From Candidatus Pacearchaeota archaeon CG10_big_fil_rev_8_21_14_0_10_30_48 (GTDB taxonomy: Archaea > Nanobdellota > Nanobdellia > Pacearchaeales > GW2011-AR1), in NCBI GenBank assembly GCA_002763155.1, contig PFCU01000047.1, positions 4,823-12,805 on the forward strand: DNA of 7,983 nucleotides, given 5' to 3'. Below, piece by piece: positions 1-5,199 of the stretch (position 1 is its first letter; each line of letters starts with the position of its first letter). The notes under the pieces are model-generated. The model was not told the origin of the DNA and did no database searches. It saw nothing but the letters and a program-made list of their open reading frames with translations. A program made the position numbers and the translations under genes.

Positions 1-776
1 AAGATACTTAATACAAATGATTTCTTTAATGGAAGGATGTCTTTATTTAGCAAATGAAGAAAATAACCTTCAAAAACAAAAGCAAAAATTTCCCCTAATA
101 ATATTGCCAATAAAGTTATTTTTAACAATGGAAATACGAACCACACAATAGGAAGTGAGATTATATTGGCAATTAATACAGAAAATAAAACTTTTTTTGA
201 AATTTTTGTGCTTGAAATATAAATCAAAGCAACGAGTAATTCTAAGATTAATGTAAGTATTAAGGCAATGAAAAAACTACGAATATTTTTTGCCGAGTTG
301 CTTTGAACAAAAGGAGTTGTTTCTTGAAGGGTTATACTTCCATCAGAAAGCAAGTTTGCTTCAAATGTGCTTCTAAAATTTTCTCTTGTGACTTCAGCAG
401 ATAAATATACTTTGTCTTGACTTGGCAAATATACTGCAAGTCTAAATTCTGAAGGAAGAAAATAATTGAAATGGCAATTTCCATTTTTACAATTTCCGCC
501 CCATGCGAATTCCGCAGGTTTCCAATAACAATTATTTGTAGGATTATATTCACTAATATTTAATTGCGGAATTAAATCATCTTCTGGAAAATATTCTTTA
601 TCTTCATTTATACAAATTAACATTTTTGCATTGAATGTTGCATCTTGAACACTTTGCTCATTCAATGTTACATGAATATCTGCTGAAGGTTTTGGTCCTA
701 AATCTGCGAAAACAAAATTTGGTAGAATAGAAAAAATTAGGAATGCGAAAATAAATAATATGAATTTATTTTTCAT
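1..776 (-). CDS. Exported/membrane-anchored protein of unknown function, 3' end beyond the window
   Basis: An open frame of 258 codons reads leftward from the ATG at 776-774 and leaves the window without a stop. Residues 1-24 form a signal peptide (MKNKF, a hydrophobic core, then FVFA), with likely cleavage before DLGPKPSADI. Residues 25-165 form an outside domain with four cysteines (55, 83, 96, 101) and a Trp/Gly/Cys-rich patch at 83-102. Hydrophobic helices follow at about 166-186, 197-216 and 218-240, so the C-terminus is a multi-helix membrane bundle that is cut by the window edge. I recall uncharacterised membrane proteins, including clostridial ones, that start with a similar D-x-GPKPS motif and end in a helix bundle; this is memory, not a search. 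The gene is divergent from the platform gene and has its own TATA box about 30 bp upstream, so it is probably a separate unit. Function is unknown. Confidence 0.85.
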   Translation of the reverse strand, partial: MKNKFILFIFAFLIFSILPNFVFADLGPKPSADIHVTLNEQSVQDATFNAKMLICINEDKEYFPEDDLIPQLNISEYNPTNNCYWKPAEFAWGGNCKNGNCHFNYFLPSEFRLAVYLPSQDKVYLSAEVTRENFRSTFEANLLSDGSITLQETTPFVQSNSAKNIRSFFIALILTLILELLVALIYISSTKISKKVLFSVLIANIISLPIVWFVFPLLKITLLAILLGEIFAFVFEGYFLHLLNKDILPLKKSFVLSI

Positions 777-801
777 AATAATATTGTTATTAATGAAAAG
801 G

Positions 802-809
802 TATATAAA
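802..809 (-). promoter_or_regulatory. TATA box of the leftward gene (probable leaderless start)
   Basis: On the minus strand the sequence reads TTTATATA, centred about 29 bp before the ATG at 776. Archaeal TATA boxes lie about 25-27 bp before the transcription start, so transcription would begin only about 3 bases before the start codon. No Shine-Dalgarno sequence precedes the ATG, which fits a leaderless or nearly leaderless mRNA. Inferred from spacing and composition only. Confidence 0.5.
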
Positions 810-810
810 T

Positions 811-820
811 TTATCGATAA
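811..820. promoter_or_regulatory. Perfect palindrome TTATCGATAA, possible operator
   Basis: A perfect 10-bp inverted repeat sits one base upstream (relative to the leftward gene) of the TATA box, where the BRE and TFB would contact DNA. A regulator bound here could block or assist TFB. In AT-rich DNA a 10-bp palindrome can arise by chance, so this is only a candidate. Confidence 0.25.
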
Positions 821-983
821 GTTCAAATTGAATTGAATACTTTGAAGAAAAAAGAATTTTTACATCAATTTAAAACAACTCTAAATTAATTCATATAAGC
901 TCCATAGAAATCACTTTTTATTTTAACTAAGAATAATAGGGTATTGGGATAATTGTACATCGTCTTTTTAATAAAATACTGAT

Positions 984-999
984 TCCGTAGAAAAACGGA
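984..999 (+). other. Small hairpin TCCGT-AGAAAA-ACGGA followed by T-rich DNA
   Basis: Bases 984-988 (TCCGT) are the exact reverse complement of 995-999 (ACGGA), around a 6-base loop. A stretch with five T's follows at 1003-1007. It resembles a weak intrinsic terminator or a structured leader element, but no plus-strand gene is visible upstream of it. The stem is only 5 bp. Confidence 0.25.
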
Positions 1000-1002
1000 T
1001 GA

Positions 1003-1014
1003 TTTTTATTAAAA
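1003..1014 (+). promoter_or_regulatory. Candidate TATA box for the platform gene
   Basis: TTTTTATTAAAA would place transcription start near 1033, giving a leader of about 48 bases that contains the ribosome site. Similar AT-rich stretches at 964-979 and 1036-1047 are alternatives, so the assignment is weak. Confidence 0.25.
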
Positions 1015-1080
1015 GAATTTTTCTTTTTTTCCAACACTTTTATTAACTCCAAATTCTAATTTAATTGAAGAGGGTGTTGT

Positions 1081-3282
1081 ATGTTGGAACGTAAAAATAT
1101 TGATGAAATTTTGAGCAAATATTCCAGAAAGATTTCTCAGAATATTTCTTCTGAAGAGGTTACTGGAAATGTTAGTAAAGAATATACTACTTTTAAGAAA
1201 GATATGGTTCCGCGTTTGTCGCGTTATGAGAATTTTGTCAAGGCGTTTTCTTTTCTGAATTTGAGTTTGAGTGTGAAAGATAGAAATAAAATGCAACGTT
1301 TTCTTAATGTGTCTCATTTAGATGTTTCTCCCGAGGAGGTTTCGGCTGCTTCGTTTATGGGAGGGTTTCTTACTTTTCTTATTGGTGTTCTTATTTCAGT
1401 AGGATTATTTTTTGTGCAAAATAGGGAGTTTACAAGTCAGAATATAATTTTTGTTATTCTGATGCTTTTTACTTCGGTTTTTGTTTTTTATTATCTTTAT
1501 AGTTCTCCGGCGAGGTTGGCGAATATTTGGAGATTGAAAGCGAGTTCGCAGATGGTTCCTTGTATTCTTTATATTGTAATTTATATGAAACATACTTCTA
1601 ATTTGGAGAGAGCGATTGGTTTTGCGTCGCAACATTTGCGTCCGCCTTTGGCGTTGGATTTGAAGAAAATTTTCTGGGATGTTGAAACAGGGAAATTTTC
1701 TACGATTAAAGAAAGTTTAGATCATTATTTGCAATTTTGGGAAAATGATGCTATGGAATTTGTTGAGGCATTTCATCTTATTGAAAGTAGTTTGTATGAG
1801 CCGAGTAATACTCGTAGAATTTTGACTTTGGAAAAAGCGTTGCAAGTTATTCTCGACGGTGTTTATGATAAAATGTTAGTTTTCTCTAGAGATATTCGGG
1901 CCCCTTTGACTAACTTGTATATGTTAGGTGTTGTGCTTCCTACTTTAGGTTTGGCTTTACTTCCTTTGGCTGCGACTTTATTGGGAGGGGCAATTAAATT
2001 TTATCATGTGTTTATTTTATTTAATTTGATTATTCCTTTTTTTGTTTTTTATCTTACTAATGAAATTATGCTAAAACGTCCAGGGGGTTATGGAGAGTCT
2101 GAGATTTTAGAAATGAATCCTAATTATCCTCAGTATAAAAGTAAGAAAGGATTTGTTTATGGGTTTTTGATTGCGTTTCCTTTTTTAATAATCGGACTTT
2201 TGCCGTTTATTTTGCAAATAGGTTTTGTTGCGAATTTAGGAAATTTTCCTATTAATGAAAATGGTTTTGTGGATTTTAATCTTGGAGGTTTAGGAATAGA
2301 CTTTTTAAAAGATCTTTATGCATTTGATTTTAAAATTAATCTAGATGGAGGAGCTATCGTCGGGCCTTTTGGAATTTTGGCTTTGATTTTGAGTTTATTT
2401 ATTCCCCTTTCTATCTCTTTATTTTTCTCAATAGCTTATTCTATTAAAACTAAATCAATTATCAAAGATAGAGAATCGACGAAACAGCTTGAAAGTGAGT
2501 TTGCGAATTCATTGTTTCAGTTAGGAAATAGATTGGGTGATGGAGTGCCGGCTGAAATGGCTTTTTCTAAAGTTGCTGAATCTACGAAAGGACAGAAGAC
2601 TGAGAGTTTTTTTAGAAGAGTGAATATTAATTTGCATCAGGCAGGGATGTCTTTGGAGAATGCGATTTTTGATCCGAGGAGAGGAGCAATAATTTATTTT
2701 CCGAGTCAGTTGATTGCGACGAGTATGGGAATTTTGCTTGAATCTTCTAAGAAAGGTTTGAAAATTGCGGCAGAGAGTTTGATGAGTATTTCAGAATATT
2801 TAAAAAATATTTCTAAAGTTGAACAAAGATTGAAAGACCTTTTGGCTGAAGTGATTAGTGATATGAGGAGCAATATGGTTTTCTTGGCGCCGTTGCTTTC
2901 AGGAATTGTTGTTGGGCTTTCAGCGATGATTACTTTTATTTTGAATAAACTTTCAGGAATATTTTTGGAAATTCAACAAACAGGCGGAGCAGATAATTTA
3001 GGTTTTGGAAACTTGAGTACGATTACTGGTTTGTTTAATATTTTTGATATGATTCCACCTTATTTTATGCAAGTTGCGATTGGAATTTATATTGTTCAGA
3101 TAATTTTCATTCTGACTACTGTTCTTGTTACAATTGATTCTGGCGAGGACAAATTGAAAAAAACGCATGATATCGGTAAAAACTTAATGAGGGGAATTGG
3201 AATTTATTTTATAGTTACTCTTTTTGCTGTGCTTGTTCTTTCAATTTTAGCAGCTGTTGCTTTGGCAGGAATTTCTACATAA
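1081..3282 (+). CDS. Double F-domain TadC/FlaJ-type pilus platform protein (T2SSF superfamily)
   Basis: A 733-residue integral membrane protein. Its family sits in the cytoplasmic membrane, binds the secretion ATPase and anchors the growing pilus or archaellum. Residues 1-90 are a cytoplasmic N-terminal region. I place about nine membrane helices near 93-112, 121-140, 278-300, 307-326, 358-381, 429-453, 598-622, 662-684 and 706-730. Two helical cytoplasmic F-like domains lie between helix pairs, at about 155-275 and 460-597. Each begins in the way typical of the family (160-180 with MKHTSNLERAIGFA; 476-500 with FQLGNRLGDGVPAEMAF). A loop at 382-425 rich in Gly, Asp and Asn is probably extracellular. 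The double-F layout and length resemble TadC/FlaJ-like proteins annotated in DPANN archaea. The ATG is preceded by GAAGAGGG at 1067-1074, which supports this start. No secretion ATPase gene adjoins it. Family assignment is strong; the exact system (pilus, archaellum or secretion) is inferred. Confidence 0.85.
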   Translation: MLERKNIDEILSKYSRKISQNISSEEVTGNVSKEYTTFKKDMVPRLSRYENFVKAFSFLNLSLSVKDRNKMQRFLNVSHLDVSPEEVSAASFMGGFLTFLIGVLISVGLFFVQNREFTSQNIIFVILMLFTSVFVFYYLYSSPARLANIWRLKASSQMVPCILYIVIYMKHTSNLERAIGFASQHLRPPLALDLKKIFWDVETGKFSTIKESLDHYLQFWENDAMEFVEAFHLIESSLYEPSNTRRILTLEKALQVILDGVYDKMLVFSRDIRAPLTNLYMLGVVLPTLGLALLPLAATLLGGAIKFYHVFILFNLIIPFFVFYLTNEIMLKRPGGYGESEILEMNPNYPQYKSKKGFVYGFLIAFPFLIIGLLPFILQIGFVANLGNFPINENGFVDFNLGGLGIDFLKDLYAFDFKINLDGGAIVGPFGILALILSLFIPLSISLFFSIAYSIKTKSIIKDRESTKQLESEFANSLFQLGNRLGDGVPAEMAFSKVAESTKGQKTESFFRRVNINLHQAGMSLENAIFDPRRGAIIYFPSQLIATSMGILLESSKKGLKIAAESLMSISEYLKNISKVEQRLKDLLAEVISDMRSNMVFLAPLLSGIVVGLSAMITFILNKLSGIFLEIQQTGGADNLGFGNLSTITGLFNIFDMIPPYFMQVAIGIYIVQIIFILTTVLVTIDSGEDKLKKTHDIGKNLMRGIGIYFIVTLFAVLVLSILAAVALAGIST

Positions 3283-3287
3283 GTGGA

Positions 3288-3446
3288 TTTAGTAAATCAC
3301 TGAAGTAAACTTTGGTTGCTATATGATTGCGAGCGGATTAATTGATGAGAAAGTAAATTTTTTAGTAAACTGACGAAGGTAAAATTGTGTTGCTTAGTTC
3401 TTTAGATATTTAGTAATCTGAAGCAGTAAAATTGAGTTACTATGTG
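3288..3446. repeat. Three degenerate ~38-bp direct repeats starting TTTAGTAA in the noncoding spacer
   Basis: Copies start at 3288, 3361 and 3409 (spacing 73 and 48 bp). Each begins TTTAGTAA, continues with a CTGA/GAAG-like segment, then a GTAAA(A)TTG core, then GTTGCTA or a variant. Copies 2 and 3 match at about four of every five positions when one base is gapped. A fourth copy of the TTTAGTAA head lies at 3503-3510, just before the ATG at 3515. Stops occur in all forward frames, so the stretch is noncoding. It lies between the stop of the platform gene and the start of the pilin-like cassette. It may be regulatory DNA, a structured RNA leader or decayed duplicated sequence. Confidence 0.6.
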
Positions 3447-3485
3447 TTTGAATGATTGTTAATTCATCTCTCTATTTTCAATAAG

Positions 3486-3496
3486 TTTATTAATTA
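3486..3496 (+). promoter_or_regulatory. TATA box before the pilin-like cassette
   Basis: TTTATTAATTA is centred 24 bp before the ATG at 3515, and no Shine-Dalgarno sequence lies between them. This spacing predicts transcription starting at or beside the A of the start codon, that is, a leaderless mRNA. Inferred from position and sequence only. Confidence 0.45.
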
Positions 3497-3514
3497 TTCT
3501 TTTTTAGTAAATAT

Positions 3515-3676
3515 ATGAGGGGGAAAAAAGGAGATGTTGAATGGGATACGATGATTCCTTGGATTATTGGTATTGTTGTTTTGATTATAGTCGGTTCTTC
3601 TATTATATATTTGATGGGTTGGTGGGAAGGAACAATTGATTATATTAAAAATTTAATGAGAGGAATAAGTGTATGA
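3515..3676 (+). CDS. 53-aa pilin-like miniprotein
   Basis: A short gene at the head of the cassette. The protein begins MRGKKGDVEWDTMIPW, has one hydrophobic helix at about residues 14-34 (ending in YLMGWWEG), and ends with a short amphipathic tail, IDYIKNLMRGISV. KKG followed by an acidic residue and then a helix resembles an archaeal class III signal peptide cut after Gly6; if so, the mature protein would be only 47 residues, almost all helix. It may be a minimal pilin-like subunit or an assembly factor. Its TGA stop shares ATGA with the next start, so the two are probably translationally coupled, and this overlap supports it being a real gene. There is no ribosome site; a TATA box 24 bp upstream suggests a leaderless transcript. 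The start codons hold G5 and A6 runs. No known function. Confidence 0.75.
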   Translation: MRGKKGDVEWDTMIPWIIGIVVLIIVGSSIIYLMGWWEGTIDYIKNLMRGISV

Positions 3677-4512
3677 ATTCTAAAGGGCAAATGGAAGCCG
3701 GGAAAGTTATTGGCGGAATTATTGGGCTTATTGTTTTAATTTTAGTTGTTGGTTTAATTGCTAATTTTGATTTAGTGGGAAAACTTAAAATTATTCTTCC
3801 AAGTTTTGGAAATGAGAGTTCAAACGATAATGGAAAAGATATGTATTATCAAATTTTTTTAGATGATGAAAATGGAAGGTGTAAACCTGTTGAAGGTTTG
3901 TATAGTTTGAATAATGAAAAAGGAATTGAAGTATGGGAAAAAAATAAATGGATTAGTGTTGAAAGTCAAGTGCCGAATGAAGATGCGATTAGAAATAGAG
4001 AAGTGAGAGATGAACTGATTAAAGTTATGAAGGAATCTTTTTTAGAATATGGGGGAAAAGAATATGGTGTTGAAATTATCTCTTTAGGCTTGCAATCAAC
4101 ATTGGATGATGGAAATACATATGTTTATGTTGATAGGAATACTTTATTAAAGAGAAATGTAGAAGGAGATAGTATTTCTGTTAGTCCGTTGCTTCCAGAT
4201 TCACTTGATCTTTGGAATGAAAACCAAGAGAAAGAATATAGAAATATTTTATCTGCATTTAGGAATTATTTATCCACTTTAACTATTATTTCTAAAGAGG
4301 AAAATTTTAAGTTAGAATTAGAAAAATTAGGTGTTTCCAGATTATATGTAACAATCAATAATGAAATTTATGGTATTGATTCTTCTAATAATTTTTATCA
4401 AAAGATAGGAACTACTTGGCAGGAAATACCTAAAGAAGATATTGCGACAAATTTGGAATTAAATTTATTTAATAAAAAACAAGAACTTATTGAAGGATGT
4501 GGAAATGGATAA
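3673..4512 (+). CDS. Class III signal-peptide (pilin-like) surface protein, 279 aa
   Basis: The N-terminus MNSKGQMEAGKVIGG leads into one hydrophobic helix at about residues 11-31. SKG-Q fits prepilin-peptidase cleavage after Gly5. The outside domain (about 35-279) is hydrophilic and acidic and has two cysteines, 70 and 276, that could pair. Two segments, around 76-95 (LYSLNNEKGIEVWEKNKWIS) and 230-250 (IYGIDSSNNFYQKIGTTW), look like related beta-hairpin motifs, which may indicate an internal duplication. I do not recognise a family. The start overlaps the preceding stop by 4 bp (ATGA), with GAGAGG at 3658-3663 nine bases upstream. It is probably a minor pilin or a pilus-associated surface subunit; this is inferred from architecture and context. 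Confidence 0.8.
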   Translation: MNSKGQMEAGKVIGGIIGLIVLILVVGLIANFDLVGKLKIILPSFGNESSNDNGKDMYYQIFLDDENGRCKPVEGLYSLNNEKGIEVWEKNKWISVESQVPNEDAIRNREVRDELIKVMKESFLEYGGKEYGVEIISLGLQSTLDDGNTYVYVDRNTLLKRNVEGDSISVSPLLPDSLDLWNENQEKEYRNILSAFRNYLSTLTIISKEENFKLELEKLGVSRLYVTINNEIYGIDSSNNFYQKIGTTWQEIPKEDIATNLELNLFNKKQELIEGCGNG

Positions 4513-5059
4513 AAAAGGTTTCTTGTTAGCTGAAACAACAATTAAAGTAGTTATCGCGATTATTTGTATAGGGTTTTTAGTTTTTCTTGGATATAAATTA
4601 TATTCTTTGACAGCAGCTACAGAAGATTTAGATCAAGCTGAAGCAAATATGGATAAGATTATGGGGATAATTGAATCGTTGGAAAAACAAGGGAGTGGAA
4701 GTGCGGATTATGTTTTGTTGAGTCCGAGTGGTTGGATATTGATTGGATGGCCTAATGATTTATTTGCTTCTTATATTGGAGGAGGTACAGGGGGAGGGGG
4801 GTATTCTTATTCAGATTATGGAAATAAAATTCCAAATGTTTGTTCTGAAAATGGGTGGAGTAAATGTATTTGTTTATGTAAATATGACGCAAGTGATGTT
4901 TTAAAAAAATGTGATGAACAAGGGGTTTGTAGAGAGTTAAATTTTAAATCAATAGTTAATGTAGAGGGTTCTGATAAGAGTGAAGGAATTAAAGTTGAAA
5001 CTGGAAAAGACTTAAATATTATTCTTGAAAAAAATGTTCTTAAGATTGTTGAAAAATGA
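4505..5059 (+). CDS. Cysteine-rich type IV prepilin-like protein, 184 aa
   Basis: The N-terminus MDKKGFLLAETTIK is a textbook type IV prepilin site: cleavage after Gly5, Phe at +1 and Glu at +5 of the mature protein. A hydrophobic helix at about 12-36 continues into an amphipathic helix to about 62, the usual pilin spine. The head carries a GWILIGWPND segment (76-85), a Gly/Tyr-rich stretch (92-106), and six cysteines at 113, 121, 123, 125, 136 and 142, including CICLC. I recall similar Cys-patterned proteins in DPANN genomes, without a known function. I chose the ATG at 4505, not an in-frame TTG at 4490, because it leaves the typical short basic leader, overlaps the previous stop by 8 bp, and follows GGATGTGG at 4495-4502. 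Strongest pilin candidate in the window. Confidence 0.85.
   Translation: MDKKGFLLAETTIKVVIAIICIGFLVFLGYKLYSLTAATEDLDQAEANMDKIMGIIESLEKQGSGSADYVLLSPSGWILIGWPNDLFASYIGGGTGGGGYSYSDYGNKIPNVCSENGWSKCICLCKYDASDVLKKCDEQGVCRELNFKSIVNVEGSDKSEGIKVETGKDLNIILEKNVLKIVEK
4778..4801 (+). other. G-run cluster, possible G-quadruplex or slippage site, inside a pilin gene
   Basis: Five G runs (GG, GG, GG, G5, G6) fall within 24 bases and encode the Gly-rich stretch of the 184-aa pilin-like protein. This is striking in DNA of about 30% GC. A change in the G6 run would shift the frame and truncate the cysteine-rich head. Whether it slips or folds is not visible from one sequence. Confidence 0.4.
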
Positions 5060-5169
5060 ATACTAAAGCAGAATTTGATGGATTGGTGAAAATATTAATC
5101 TGGATTGTTTTCTTTTTGGTAGCTTCTTATGGAGTTTATTCATTGATTAAAATTGTAACTAGTGGATAA
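5056..5169 (+). CDS. 37-aa single-helix miniprotein in the pilin cassette
   Basis: A 37-residue protein, MNTKAEFDG followed by a hydrophobic helix (residues 10-31, with IWIVFFLVASYGVYSLI) and the short tail KIVTSG. The ATG shares ATGA with the previous stop, as at several other junctions here, which argues for a real coupled gene. TKA-EFD loosely resembles a class III cleavage site with Ala in place of Gly. The mature product would be almost only a transmembrane helix, so it could be a minimal pilin, a membrane spacer or an assembly or regulatory peptide. No ribosome site is visible and translation probably depends on the upstream gene. Function unknown; very short genes carry a real risk of being spurious, but the overlap and the repeated architecture reduce it. 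Confidence 0.65.
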   Translation: MNTKAEFDGLVKILIWIVFFLVASYGVYSLIKIVTSG

Positions 5170-5172
5170 ACA

Positions 5173-5178
5173 TTTAAA
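5173..5178 (+). promoter_or_regulatory. Internal TATA box before the 351-aa gene
   Basis: TTTAAA, within CATTTAAATG, is centred about 25 bp before the ATG at 5200, in the only gap (30 bp) of more than one base inside the cassette. No ribosome site lies before that ATG. The spacing fits a second, leaderless transcription start that would drive the second half of the cassette independently. Confidence 0.5.
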
Positions 5179-5199
5179 TGCTAGTTTATTTGATATTTT

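Larger units (their letters stand above)
777..1080. other. Divergent intergenic region
   Basis: This 304-bp stretch separates the leftward secreted-protein gene from the rightward platform gene. It holds the leftward TATA box and palindrome, a short hairpin at 984-999 followed by a T-rich stretch, AT-rich blocks that could be the promoter of the platform gene, and that gene's ribosome site at 1067-1074. I found no credible open reading frame on either strand: the best minus-strand candidate, from an ATG at 960, has about 24 codons and no ribosome site. I recognised no tRNA or other known RNA. Confidence 0.7.

Noticed and set aside
332..553. 73-codon minus-strand open frame
   Set aside because: It lies in another frame of the leftward 258-codon gene, which has a clear signal peptide, Cys-containing domain and membrane helices; this is a shadow.
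860..1010. tRNA or box C/D small RNA in the divergent spacer
   Set aside because: CTGA and GATGAT strings occur near 979-1004, but there is no cloverleaf and no properly spaced box C/D pair, so the match is probably chance.
1009..1317. 102-codon minus-strand open frame opposite the start of the platform gene
   Set aside because: It is antisense to a strongly supported family member, has a low-complexity Lys/Ile/Phe/Asn composition and no ribosome site.
1405..1635. 76-codon minus-strand open frame inside the platform gene
   Set aside because: Antisense shadow with Arg/Lys/Asn-rich composition typical of noncoding frames.
3288..3446. CRISPR array
   Set aside because: Only three degenerate copies with unequal spacing (73 and 48 bp) and no uniform spacers; not a CRISPR.
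4490..4504. TTG start five codons upstream for the 184-aa pilin-like gene
   Set aside because: It would lengthen a leader that is already a perfect prepilin type; the ATG at 4505 is better placed and follows a ribosome-site-like GGATGTGG.
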